Below are positions 6,271-14,829 of a stretch of 19,288 nt of DNA, piece after piece. Every line of letters starts with the position of its first letter. Position 1 is the stretch's first letter. Below the pieces are notes generated by a model. The model searched no databases. It was not told the DNA's origin and saw nothing but the letters and a program-made list of their open reading frames with translations. The stretch spans positions 1 through 19,288 of the forward strand of contig JAFWDX010000051.1 of NCBI GenBank assembly GCA_017515945.1, in the 5' to 3' direction. The position numbers and the translations under genes were made by a program. The stretch comes from Blautia sp. (lineage in GTDB: Bacteria; Bacillota; Clostridia; Lachnospirales; Lachnospiraceae).

Positions 6271-6433
6271 TCCCCCGGCGTACCTTGTTCCCCTTCCGAT
6301 TCCTTCCCCGGCCGGCGCAGCATACTGACGTCTGGTATTTACCGTCTGTTCCTGCTCACTGATCCAGGGAGGCGCAATCCCGCCTTTACACCTGAGATCC
6401 AATTACTCCGTCTGCAGTGATCCTCATAAACGC

Positions 6434-6481
6434 AAAAAAAATCACCATCCCCACAGCTCTACGTCTGCAAAAACAGTGATT
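6434..6481 (-). terminator. Terminator downstream of tRNA-Lys
   Basis: On the minus strand AATCAC pairs with GTGATT across a loop of about 30 nt, and the second arm runs into eight T residues (6441-6434). The stem starts 5 bp after the tRNA 3' end. The large loop makes it a weak hairpin, but the T-run and position are right. Confidence 0.5.
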
Positions 6482-6485
6482 TCCA

Positions 6486-6558
6486 TGCGCCCTCAGGGGC
6501 TCGAACCCTGGACACCCTGATTAAGAGTCAGGTGCTCTACCAACTGAGCTAAGGGCGC
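6486..6558 (-). tRNA. tRNA-Lys (anticodon CTT)
   Basis: This 73-nt gene gives a complete cloverleaf. The acceptor stem is GCGCCCT/AGGGCGC with discriminator A. The D-arm contains AGCTCAGTTGGTAGAGC. The anticodon stem-loop is CCTGACTCTTAATCAGG with anticodon CTT. The variable loop is short, and the T-arm is CCAGGGTTCGAGCCCCTG. CCA is not encoded, because TGG follows directly. The tRNA reads AAG codons. It has its own promoter at 6599-6627 and lies just beyond the end of the antiporter operon. Confidence 0.97.
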
Positions 6559-6564
6559 ATAACC

Positions 6565-6592
6565 TGTTGAAGCGTTGTCTCTCGCTTCAACA
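6565..6592 (-). promoter_or_regulatory. 10-bp hairpin at the start of the pre-tRNA
   Basis: TGTTGAAGCG and CGCTTCAACA pair perfectly across an 8-nt loop. The predicted transcription start (about 6592) falls at the edge of the stem, so the pre-tRNA 5' leader would begin as a hairpin ending 6 nt before the mature tRNA. Confidence 0.55.
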
Positions 6593-6598
6593 GTGGAT

Positions 6599-6627
6599 AT
6601 AATAGTACATTTCCTCCCGGATGTCAA
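6599..6627 (-). promoter_or_regulatory. Strong sigma-A promoter of tRNA-Lys
   Basis: On the minus strand a perfect TTGACA (6627-6622) is followed after exactly 17 nt by TATTAT (6604-6599). It lies only 20-48 bp after the stop codon of the last antiporter gene, with no hairpin terminator between. Confidence 0.8.
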
Positions 6628-6646
6628 CAACTTTTTTTATTTTTTT

Positions 6647-8647
6647 TCAGATATATGTGATGACCCATCCCAGGATGATCAGTACGCCGATGCAGGTCAT
6701 CATGAGGGCAAAGGAGAAGCTCCCGAAGAGCGGTGCACAGGCCTGGCGGATCTGCTCATGGAAGGAGGCGACCCGTCCAAGGCTGGGCTGGTCGGCCCGG
6801 ACCGCAGCTCTTTCTCTGAAAAGCGTGCGCCTGGACAGCACCACAAGGGTATCGGGGCCGATGCTGATCAATCTGCCAAGGAAAGTGCCGACTGCGAGCG
6901 CGCCTTTGCACAAGGGTGTGAGCAGGCGGTTCTCTCCGAACACCGAGACGATCGTCCCGAAAAATCCCGGCAGCCATCTGGTCAGCAGCGGTCTGTAGAA
7001 CGCGTTCTCCAGATCCAGCCAGGCAGGCCAGAGATTGACATAAGATCCGTTTTTGTAAAGAACACGCCGCACGATCCACAGATAGACGGCCAGGCCGATG
7101 GCCAGGGAAATCAGGCCGCCCTTCAGATTGGCGAACGTAAAAGCCTTGAACGCAAGGATCTCCTCATATCCGGTCATAAACGAGGCCAGACGGGTCATAA
7201 TCCCCGGCTGTCCCAGCACAGCCATCAGCACGGAGGAACCGCAGATCACTGCCGTGCTCGTCCTGTTCATATAATTTACATCCGCGTCAAACTGAGCCTG
7301 ACGGGTCGGATGCTCCTGTACAAAGACCGCGATAAAAAGCTTCAGCATATATGCAAAGGTAAGGCCGCCGGAGATCAGGAAGATCCATTCCACCACATGC
7401 AGCAGCCCGGAGAGGGAATGGATGGTATGGATTCCCTCCACGATGCCCTCATGCAGCAGCGTCTTGCTGATGTAGCCGTTAAAGCCCGGAACGCCGCTGA
7501 TGCCGAGCCCGCCCAGTGCGAAGGCAATCTTCAGCCTCCACTTTTTGCGTCCCCAGCCGCGGATATCATCCAGCGTCAGCACGCCGAGATTCATGACGAC
7601 CACACCGGCAGCCATGAACAGGGTCAGCTTGATCAGCGAATGATTGAGCATGTGCAGCATGGTGCCGGACAGCGCCAGCACGATCCCTTCCTCACACTCT
7701 GCCGTGGTAAGCAACACGTACATGCCGATCCCTGTCAGGATAAAACCGATCTGGGACATGGAAGAGCAGGCCAGCGTCCGCTTGAGATTTACGGAAAACA
7801 GGGCCAGCACAGCGCCGAGCGCCATGGTGATCACGCCGAGAATGAGCACGATCAGGCCAAAGGAGCGGTTATCCGCCAAAGCGCCCAGCGTCGTCATCAG
7901 GATCCCGTATACGCCCACCTTGGTCAGGATGCCGGATAAAAGCGCCGAGCCCGGGGACGGTGCCACGGGGTGCGCCTTCGGCAGCCAGACATGTACCGGA
8001 AACATACCTGCCTTGCAGCCAAAGCCAAAGAGAATGCAGCAGCCCGCCGCAAGGATCCTTCCATGCTGATCCGATGCCGCCACAGCTGACCTGAGCTGGT
8101 CAAAGCGAAGGGTGTGAATGGTTTCGTTCAGCAATGCCAGTCCCATAAAGAGGACAAGTCCGCCGATCACCGCGATAAACAGGTACGTATACCCGGCCCG
8201 GATCGCATCCGGAGTCCTCTCGTGGATTACCCAGGTAAAGGACGTGAATGAAAGGATCTCAAAAAAGATAAACGCCGTCATCAGATCCGCGGAGAGCATG
8301 ACACCCTCCGTCGCTCCAAGCGTCATCAGCACAAAAAAGTAATACCGGTTCAGGCCTTCCCTCTCATGGGCAAAATATTCTCCGCAGAAGAGAGTCGTAA
8401 AAGCCCACATAAATGCCGTCACGATGGCATATACGCACCGGAATCCGTCCGCGGTAAAGTGAAGACCGCTGCCGAAAACCAGCGGAATGTCTTCCGAGGG
8501 CATCCAGTACAGCAGCAACACCGTCATCAGCAGCTCGATCAATGTGGCGGCTGCGGCGAAACGGTCCCGGGCCGTCTCAGATTCCTTTCCGGCCACATAG
8601 GAAAGCACCGCAGCCAGGAAGGGAAGAAAAACAATCAGCAGGATCAT
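6647..8647 (-). CDS. Proton-conducting antiporter-like subunit (NuoL/MrpA type), last gene of the operon
   Basis: This 666-residue membrane protein belongs to the complex I ND5/ND4/ND2-Mrp family (Proton_antipo_M). The ion-path residues are intact: E130 in FIFFEILS, K212 in FGCKAGMFPVHVWLP, K243 in GILTKVGVYG, K340 in LNHSLIK and K395 in NGYISKTLL. After about residue 480 it has an extra C-terminal part with an amphipathic stretch and a final helix (about 645-664). This is longer than MrpD and more like NuoL or the N-terminal half of MrpA. The start ATG has AAGGAGG six nt upstream. A MITE-like element separates it from the preceding operon gene. It should act as one pumping module in the inner membrane complex. 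Confidence 0.9.
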   Translation of the reverse strand: MILLIVFLPFLAAVLSYVAGKESETARDRFAAAATLIELLMTVLLLYWMPSEDIPLVFGSGLHFTADGFRCVYAIVTAFMWAFTTLFCGEYFAHEREGLNRYYFFVLMTLGATEGVMLSADLMTAFIFFEILSFTSFTWVIHERTPDAIRAGYTYLFIAVIGGLVLFMGLALLNETIHTLRFDQLRSAVAASDQHGRILAAGCCILFGFGCKAGMFPVHVWLPKAHPVAPSPGSALLSGILTKVGVYGILMTTLGALADNRSFGLIVLILGVITMALGAVLALFSVNLKRTLACSSMSQIGFILTGIGMYVLLTTAECEEGIVLALSGTMLHMLNHSLIKLTLFMAAGVVVMNLGVLTLDDIRGWGRKKWRLKIAFALGGLGISGVPGFNGYISKTLLHEGIVEGIHTIHSLSGLLHVVEWIFLISGGLTFAYMLKLFIAVFVQEHPTRQAQFDADVNYMNRTSTAVICGSSVLMAVLGQPGIMTRLASFMTGYEEILAFKAFTFANLKGGLISLAIGLAVYLWIVRRVLYKNGSYVNLWPAWLDLENAFYRPLLTRWLPGFFGTIVSVFGENRLLTPLCKGALAVGTFLGRLISIGPDTLVVLSRRTLFRERAAVRADQPSLGRVASFHEQIRQACAPLFGSFSFALMMTCIGVLIILGWVITYI

Positions 8648-8676
8648 GCTGAACCTCCTTCAAGTATACGTTTCTG

Positions 8677-8821
8677 GTAACTGTTCAGTCGCAAGCTCCT
8701 TCACAGTTACGAGGCCGGGCGCAGGCTCCTTTCGTCGCAATGAAAGTGCGCCCGGCCTTGGCTGTTCGACTTCTTTCTCACACACCTCGCAGTAAATGCG
8801 AGGTGCTGACTGCACAGTTAG
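8677..8821 (-). mobile_element. MITE-like element, copy 3 (145 bp), inside the operon
   Basis: Read on the minus strand it carries the same blocks as copies 1 and 2: a TAACTGTGCAGTCAGCACC start, a CACCTCGCA/TGCGAGGTG hairpin, a GCGCAC...GTGCGC-type stem region, and a CTGAACAGTTAC end. It lacks a 21-bp internal block (ACACCGAAGGCGTCCCTTGGG) present in copies 1 and 2. It lies 7 bp past the stop of the upstream antiporter gene and 29 bp before the start of the next. It would be transcribed within the operon mRNA and folded into a large hairpin. Confidence 0.85.
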
Positions 8822-8828
8822 GATCTGT

Positions 8829-10298
8829 TCAGATGAGCCCCGCGCCGATCGTATCCAGCAGTCTCATGAACGGACCGGGCACCATGCCCAGCAGGACATT
8901 GGCCGCGGTAAAGACTCCGATCGGCAGCAGCATACGCCAGCCGGCTTCATGGAGCTTCCCGTCAGAAGGATACCTGTCTCCTCCGCGGATCGGGAAAAAG
9001 GCCCGGACGGTGATGGTCAGCGTATACATCGCGCTCAGGAAAGCGGCCCCGATCAGGCACAGGATCCCGAAAACCGCAACGCCGCTGCTCTCTCCGATCC
9101 CCGCATAGATCAGTCTCAGCTTTGAGACAAACCCGCAGCCGAGGGGCACGCCGATCAGCGACAGGGATACAATCGTAAACAGACCGAAGGTCACGGGCAT
9201 GCGTTTGCCCACGCCGTTGATCTCATAGATATATTCATGTCCCGTCATATGCATGAACGCGCCTGCGCACAAAAAGAGCGTGATCTTGATGATGCCGTGG
9301 AAGACCATGTGCGAGACACCGCCCACCAGGCCGTCGGGGCTCATCAGCGTGATGCCGAAGAGCATATAGGACAGATTGCTGACCGTTGAATACGCCAGCC
9401 GGCGTTTAAAATGGCGTTCCCTGAGTGCCAGGACTGCGCTGAAAAGCAGGCCGAAGGAAGCCAGCGTCATGGCCGTATACTGCACCCAGGATCCCCGCAG
9501 CAGATCCGGCCCGATGCTGTAATAGGTCAGCCTGGTCACGGCGAATACACCGGAGTTGACCACCGCCACCGCGTGCAGGAGTGCTGTCACCGGCGTCGGG
9601 GCCACACTGGCTGTAGGCAGCCAGTAATAAAAAGGAAATACCGCGGCCTTGCAGCCAAAGCCGAAAAAGCCGAAAAAGTAAACCAGGCACATCAGCCGCC
9701 TGTCGGGTGTTCCGATCAGGCTTCCGCCATAGCGGAAGATCCCTTCCCCGCCGCCCAGCGTGACCAGCAGCACGGCGATCAGCCCCAAGGCCGCACCTCC
9801 GATGAGGTAAACCGCATAGACTCTGGCGGCATACATGCTCTGATGATCCCGGTAATGCCATACCATCGGGATCGTCACCAGCGTCAGCATTTCAAAAAAC
9901 ACATACAACGTGAGGATACTCGCCGAAAAAGCCAGGGCCAGCGTGATCCCGTAGGTCATCATGAAAAAGCCGAAGAAGGAATTCCTGTGGGACGCATGGG
10001 ACATATAGTCAAACGCATACAGTGTCACCAGAGGCCACATGATGGAGACCATGCCCGCAAAGACCATGCTCAGCCCATCCACGTGGAAATCCACGGAAAA
10101 GCCGCGGGTAAAGTAATACAACGTAAAAGCCGGACTGGTGCCCTTCAGCAGGATGAGCCAGACCAGGATGGTGGTCAGGCAGGTGATCACCATCGTATAT
10201 TTCCGACGGTTTCGTTCGGCCTGCCCCGGCGAAGCAAGCAAAAGCCCGCCCCCGGCCAGCGGCAGTACAATAGCAGATAAGATCAGAGCGGAGCTCAA
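8829..10298 (-). CDS. Proton-conducting antiporter-like subunit (MrpD/NuoN type) with one substituted lysine
   Basis: This 489-residue, multi-spanning protein belongs to the same family as its neighbours. Conserved positions are E136 in YVFFEMLT, K217 in FGCKAAVFPFYYWLPTA, K338 in HGIIK and K393 in GFVSK. The helix-8 lysine of the family (HAVAVVKAGV in typical MrpD) is asparagine here: HAVAVVNSGV, N248. The start chosen is TTG at 10298. Its first bases overlap the preceding stop as TTGA, and GGAGG lies 7 nt upstream. An in-frame upstream start at 10361 would overlap the previous gene by 67 bases. Confidence 0.88.
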   Translation of the reverse strand: MSSALILSAIVLPLAGGGLLLASPGQAERNRRKYTMVITCLTTILVWLILLKGTSPAFTLYYFTRGFSVDFHVDGLSMVFAGMVSIMWPLVTLYAFDYMSHASHRNSFFGFFMMTYGITLALAFSASILTLYVFFEMLTLVTIPMVWHYRDHQSMYAARVYAVYLIGGAALGLIAVLLVTLGGGEGIFRYGGSLIGTPDRRLMCLVYFFGFFGFGCKAAVFPFYYWLPTASVAPTPVTALLHAVAVVNSGVFAVTRLTYYSIGPDLLRGSWVQYTAMTLASFGLLFSAVLALRERHFKRRLAYSTVSNLSYMLFGITLMSPDGLVGGVSHMVFHGIIKITLFLCAGAFMHMTGHEYIYEINGVGKRMPVTFGLFTIVSLSLIGVPLGCGFVSKLRLIYAGIGESSGVAVFGILCLIGAAFLSAMYTLTITVRAFFPIRGGDRYPSDGKLHEAGWRMLLPIGVFTAANVLLGMVPGPFMRLLDTIGAGLI

Positions 10299-11755
10299 AA
10301 CAATACCTCCACAAGGCTGCCGCCGAACACACCGACCAGCAGCGCCACGATACAAAGACACATCATGGGGATCGTCATCAGGCGGGACGGCTCAGCAGAT
10401 ACAGGCTCAGCCACAGCAGCCTCTTCTCCCTCCGACTTGCCTGGGAAGAATCCGTCGATGGCAAGCGGCAGCAGATAACCAGCCGTGAGCAGGGCAGAGA
10501 TCAGGAGAATGATCACCGGCAGGACGCCCATGAAGCCATGCCCGGCCTGGATCGCCGCGGAAGCGATGACCCATTTGCTTAAGAAACCGGCCATCGGCGG
10601 GATGCCGACCAGGGACAGGGAGGCCAGCAGGAAGCACCAGAGCGTCACAGGCATGCGCGCGCCTATGCCCTTGAGTTCTTCCGCATCCACGTTCCTGACG
10701 CCAAGCTTGTAGATAAAGATACCGGCCACCAGGAAGAGGCAGCCCTTGGCACTGGCATGACCCATCAGATGGATCAGGCCGCCCTTCAGGCCTTCGTCCG
10801 ACATGAAGGAAAGTCCCAGCAGGATATAGGAAATCTGGCTGACTGTGGAATACGCCAGCCGCTTTTTCAGGATTTTTTCCCGGAACGCCATCATGGACCC
10901 CATAAAGATGGTCAGCATCGCCAGGCAGGACCAGGCCGTCTGCACCCAGGTTCCTCTGAGGAAATCAGCCCCGATGGAGAAATAAACCAGCCGGATGATC
11001 GCCAGGACGCCGGCCTTTGCGATGATACCGGAAAGCAATGCGGAGGCAGGTGCCGGGGCGATGGGATGGGCCGTGGGCAGCCATCCGTGCATGGGATACA
11101 TACCGGCCTTGGTGCCGAAGCCGATGACCGCGAGAAATGTCACCGCCAGCAGCACGCCCTCATGGCCCGCCACAGCCGCCGGATCCAGGAAACCGCCATA
11201 GACGAACGAGCGGCCGCCGCTTCCATAATAATAAATGTAGAAAACGCCCAGCAGGCCGAGCAGCGCGCCGGCCACCGAATAAAAGAGATATTTCGCGGCC
11301 GCCGCGATCGCCGCTTTTGTCCGTTCTTGCAGCACCAGCGGCATGGAGGTCAGCGTCGCCGCCTCAAAGCACAGGTAGACCGTCACGAGGTTCGCGGAAG
11401 CACAGCAGGCGATCAGCGCGCCGAAGGAGAGGAAGAAGAAGGCAAAAAAGAAATTGGGATCCTCTTCCATCGTCATATATTCAAATGAATAGAATGTCAC
11501 AGCCGTGTATAAAATGAGCACCGCCGCCAGCACATACCGGCCGACCCCGTCAAATCCGAAGCTGAGGGTGACGTTTTCGGAAAACTCAAGCAGCGTGACA
11601 GGCTTCGCAAATGCCATTGCGAGAACCGCGAGCAGATCCGTGATCAGGATCGTCAGTATATAATATTCGTTTCGTTTTTTTTCATCCTGTACCCGGATCG
11701 CGGAAAAGATCACGCCCGCGATCATGGGAAACAGAAAAGCAAGTATGGTGATCAT
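10295..11755 (-). CDS. Proton-conducting antiporter-like subunit (MrpD/NuoM type)
   Basis: This 486-residue membrane protein keeps all hallmark residues: E131 in YLCFEAATL, K216 in FGTKAGMYPMHGWLPTAHP, K247 in GIIAKAGV, K337 in GHASAKG and K394 in GFLSKW. An acidic cytoplasmic loop (about 435-452) precedes the last helix. The ATG at 11755 has GGGAGG 11 nt and AGAGG 1 nt upstream. The 138-bp gap before it is the second-largest inside the operon; I see no gene there, only a short GCCGG/CCGGC stem. The gene ends in a TTGA overlap with the next subunit. Confidence 0.9.
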   Translation of the reverse strand: MITILAFLFPMIAGVIFSAIRVQDEKKRNEYYILTILITDLLAVLAMAFAKPVTLLEFSENVTLSFGFDGVGRYVLAAVLILYTAVTFYSFEYMTMEEDPNFFFAFFFLSFGALIACCASANLVTVYLCFEAATLTSMPLVLQERTKAAIAAAAKYLFYSVAGALLGLLGVFYIYYYGSGGRSFVYGGFLDPAAVAGHEGVLLAVTFLAVIGFGTKAGMYPMHGWLPTAHPIAPAPASALLSGIIAKAGVLAIIRLVYFSIGADFLRGTWVQTAWSCLAMLTIFMGSMMAFREKILKKRLAYSTVSQISYILLGLSFMSDEGLKGGLIHLMGHASAKGCLFLVAGIFIYKLGVRNVDAEELKGIGARMPVTLWCFLLASLSLVGIPPMAGFLSKWVIASAAIQAGHGFMGVLPVIILLISALLTAGYLLPLAIDGFFPGKSEGEEAAVAEPVSAEPSRLMTIPMMCLCIVALLVGVFGGSLVEVLF

Positions 11756-11893
11756 CCTCTAATGTTCCTCCCTTGATTTGGAGTCAACCTGCCGGTCTTT
11801 TTGCCCGGCCGCATCCTGTATAAACCGTTTGTACAGCCCGCTATGCCCGCAGTTTCTGCCGGCAGATCCGGGCCAGATCCTCCGTCAGGCCCC

Positions 11894-13477
11894 TTAGAAC
11901 ATGGCCAGCCCTCGCTGGATCAGATCCACTATGACCCAGGAAAACAGTCCCAGAAATACATTTCCGGCAGTCAATACGATCATCGGCAGATGATAATCCA
12001 GTCCGGTCGTCTGTCCTTCGTACGGTCGTTCCTCGTCGTCGGCATCGGGCTCCTGTGCCTGCTCAGCCCCAGGCTCCTTCGCTGTTACGACTTCTCCGTC
12101 TGTGTCATCCGGCGTCTTCTCGCGCTCAGGATCCGTGTAGATCCGGACCATCGTCCGGATAAAATACATGGCATTGAGCAGAGAGCTCACCGCCAGCACC
12201 ACCATCACGGCGATCACCGTCCGCCAGCTGCCGCTGTCGACCGCAGCCACACCAAAGAGCAGTTTGGATGAAAAACCGGCCAGTATGGGAATGCCGATCA
12301 TGGACAGGGAGCTGATGATAAATGTCCGGCCGGCTGCACGGCATTTGAGCGCGCTTCCCTGCATATATTTAAACTCCAGCCGGTCCCCTGAGACCTCCGC
12401 CAGCCGCGGAGTGGTCAGGAAAAGCTGGGATTTTGTCAGCGCGTGGGCCAGGATATGGAACATGGCCGCCGTATAGCCGGCGATGCCTCCGATTCCCAGA
12501 CCCATGTAGATATATCCGATCTGAGCCGCAGATGAAAAAGCCGTCATGCGGTTTATATTGCGGGCCCTGATGGCTGAAAACGAGCCGAAAATGATTCCGC
12601 ACATCCCCAGGATCAGCAGGATCCTGTTCAGCGGCAGCACCTTCAGCACTTCCATTCCCACCACACGGTAATAAATCTTGAACAGCAGCAGAATGTACGC
12701 CTTTGACACCAGCGAGGACAGGATCGCGGCCGAGGTCGGCGTCGCCCTGCCGTAGGTATCCGGCATCCAGAAATGGAAGGGAAACAGGCCGCTCTTGATC
12801 GCAAGACCGATCGTCAGGATCCCCAGCGCGATCGACAGCACAGGCAGATGCGCAGGTTCTTTCGCGATCTCAACGATGGATTGATGCATGTTCACCATCA
12901 GCAGATGGCCGGTGATATCATAGAGCAGCACGACTCCCAGCAGGAACAGGCCTGACCCGAGCAGATTCAGGATCATGTACCGCATGGCTGCCAGAGTCGT
13001 ACGGCCGATCTCCCTCACCAGCAGGATACCACAGCTGGTCAGCGTCAGGATCTCCAGGAACACATAGCCTGTAAAGATATCGTTCGTCCAGATAATGGAC
13101 ATCAGCGCGGCCGTCATCAGGTTGATCAGCGTGAAGTACAGATTGATCCGGCTCTCGTCCAGATCTTTTTTCAGATACCGCCCGCCCGCAATCACGGAGC
13201 AGAGCATGATCACCAGAAAGCTGACGGCCATCAGCGCTTCGAGTATGCCCGCCCGGATCTCATTGCCCCACGGGGCCGGGAACTCGCCCATCACATAGGT
13301 AAAGGACTGACCGGTGCGCATCGTATATGAAAGCACCGCGCCGGTCATCATGATCAGGATGACCTCATAGATCATCGTATATATTTTTGCTTTCTTTCCC
13401 GACAGAACTGTGCAGAGCACACCCGAGAACAGGCTCAGCACAATGGTAAATAGCGGGAAGTTCCATACAAAGCCCAA
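11894..13477 (-). CDS. MrpD/MnhD-like antiporter subunit, directly after mnhC
   Basis: This 527-residue membrane protein has the MrpD-type FPAPWGNEIRAG signature (66-77). Ion-path residues are E142 in VFLEILTLTS, K228 in LAIKSGLFPFHFWMPD, K259 in LVSKAYILLL, K349 in HALTK and K405 in GFSSK. A charged Asp/Glu-rich loop of about 45 residues is inserted before the last helix. I chose the TTG at 13477, one base past the mnhC stop, because GGAGG stands 9 nt upstream. An in-frame ATG at 13498 would add seven residues but has no ribosome site. Its position after mnhC is that of mrpD in standard mrp operons. Confidence 0.9.
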   Translation of the reverse strand: MGFVWNFPLFTIVLSLFSGVLCTVLSGKKAKIYTMIYEVILIMMTGAVLSYTMRTGQSFTYVMGEFPAPWGNEIRAGILEALMAVSFLVIMLCSVIAGGRYLKKDLDESRINLYFTLINLMTAALMSIIWTNDIFTGYVFLEILTLTSCGILLVREIGRTTLAAMRYMILNLLGSGLFLLGVVLLYDITGHLLMVNMHQSIVEIAKEPAHLPVLSIALGILTIGLAIKSGLFPFHFWMPDTYGRATPTSAAILSSLVSKAYILLLFKIYYRVVGMEVLKVLPLNRILLILGMCGIIFGSFSAIRARNINRMTAFSSAAQIGYIYMGLGIGGIAGYTAAMFHILAHALTKSQLFLTTPRLAEVSGDRLEFKYMQGSALKCRAAGRTFIISSLSMIGIPILAGFSSKLLFGVAAVDSGSWRTVIAVMVVLAVSSLLNAMYFIRTMVRIYTDPEREKTPDDTDGEVVTAKEPGAEQAQEPDADDEERPYEGQTTGLDYHLPMIVLTAGNVFLGLFSWVIVDLIQRGLAMF

Positions 13478-13478
13478 C

Positions 13479-13859
13479 TCACCTGTCCTCCATCTCATGC
13501 TTTGACATCCGGTAGATGTCGTCGATATTGAGTGTATGATACCTCCGGTACAGCCGCACGGTCATGGAAAGGGTCAGCGCCGTCACAGACACGGAAACCA
13601 CGATGCCCGTGAGCACCAGCCCCGCAGGCACCGGGTTGATATAAGCCTCGACCGACTGTACGCCGTCTGTGATGATCGGCGCTTTCCTCCCGGAAATATA
13701 TCCCATGGATGCCAGGAACAGGAAAGTTCCCGTATCCATGATGTTCATCCCCATCAGTTTTTTTATGAGGTTCCGCTGAAAGAGCAGCATCGTAAAGCCT
13801 ACGCCGAACAGGATGATCGCCGCGGCCTCCACGTAATTATTCAGAAATGTTTCCAGCAT
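13479..13859 (-). CDS. mnhC: Na+/H+ antiporter subunit MnhC/MrpC (NuoK-like)
   Basis: This 126-residue protein has three predicted helices and the family signature YINPVPAGLVLTGIVVSVSV (73-92). The usual cytoplasmic loop QRNLIKKLMGMNIMDTGT lies between helices 1 and 2. It corresponds to NuoK of complex I and packs between the antiporter modules. The C-terminal tail (about 104-126) is charged. The ATG at 13859 has GAGGAAAGG upstream. The last codons contain the ribosome site of the next gene. Confidence 0.93.
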   Translation of the reverse strand: MLETFLNNYVEAAAIILFGVGFTMLLFQRNLIKKLMGMNIMDTGTFLFLASMGYISGRKAPIITDGVQSVEAYINPVPAGLVLTGIVVSVSVTALTLSMTVRLYRRYHTLNIDDIYRMSKHEMEDR

Positions 13860-13878
13860 AGTCCAGTCCTTTCCTCTT

Positions 13879-14829
13879 TCATACCTCCTGCGAGCCGATG
13901 CTGCCCCGCCGGAACAGGCTGTAAAACCCGAACATGGTGCACGCCACCACCAGGCCTACCGCAATGTCAAGCGGCAGGATCAGTCCGCCGGACAGGATCG
14001 CTCCGGGCGTCCCCTTTGGAATACCGTTGGGGATCGAATTGGCTCCGGTGATAAAGACATAGCCCTTGGCAAAACTGTAGAAGGACAGCGAAGCCACGCT
14101 CGCAAAGGAGAAAAAGCGCCGGGTAAAAAAGCGATCCGTCGTTTCAAAACCGCATGAGGCAGCAAAAATGATCATGCCCGCGCCGAGGATCGCCCCGCCT
14201 GAGAAACCGCCTCCCGGCGAATTCTGGCCGTTGAGCAGGATATAAATGCCGTACAGAAAGATCATCGGGATCAGGATCAAACCGACCTTGCGCAGGATCA
14301 TGTCGTTGCTCACCGCGAAAAAGCGGTCTGCGGTGATCCTGTAATAATCCTCATACCCTTTGCGCATGTTCTTTTTATCCCTGCGCAGCAGGATCGTCAC
14401 GCAAATCAAGGCCGTAAACAGGACATGGGACTCTCCCAGGGTATCAAACGCACGATAATCGAGGATCATCCCGGAAACGATATTGACGGCGCCTGTCTCA
14501 TGCAGTCCGTCCTCCACATAGCGGCGGACCACCTCGACGGTGCGCGGATTTTCCTGTCCGAAGTAGGGAAGATTGGCCACTGTAAACAGCAGGACACCGA
14601 TCAGGGTCACGCAGCTGATCACAGCTATGGCCAGGTACAGTCTGTCAAATATCCTGCGGCACTTTTCTTCCAGAACGACGGCGCGGTCCGCCTGGTCTGC
14701 TGCTTCCACAAGCACTTTGCGGTGCGCTTTTACAGCTTCTCTGGGCTCATCATGGACCTCGGCGGCATCCAGGAAATCCTCCATCGCTTCATAGTCGCCA
14801 TCAAGCCATTTAAAAAAACCTTCTCTCAC
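13879..14829 (-). CDS. mnhB: MbhE-MnhB fusion subunit of the Mrp/Mbh-like complex
   Basis: This 316-residue protein joins two modules. Residues 1-62 are a charged cytoplasmic extension I do not recognise. Residues about 63-150 match the extreme C-terminus of MrpA (MbhE) with the signature DYRAFDTLGE (124-133). Residues about 180-308 are MnhB/MbhF: GQNSPGGGFSGGAILGAG (201-218) and GTPGAILSGG followed by LPLDIAVGL (273-292). In typical mrp operons these are the MrpA tail and a separate mrpB. The start is GTG at 14829, overlapping the previous stop as GTGA, with GGGGAGGAG just upstream. The next gene follows after 19 bp. Confidence 0.9.
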   Translation of the reverse strand: MREGFFKWLDGDYEAMEDFLDAAEVHDEPREAVKAHRKVLVEAADQADRAVVLEEKCRRIFDRLYLAIAVISCVTLIGVLLFTVANLPYFGQENPRTVEVVRRYVEDGLHETGAVNIVSGMILDYRAFDTLGESHVLFTALICVTILLRRDKKNMRKGYEDYYRITADRFFAVSNDMILRKVGLILIPMIFLYGIYILLNGQNSPGGGFSGGAILGAGMIIFAASCGFETTDRFFTRRFFSFASVASLSFYSFAKGYVFITGANSIPNGIPKGTPGAILSGGLILPLDIAVGLVVACTMFGFYSLFRRGSIGSQEV

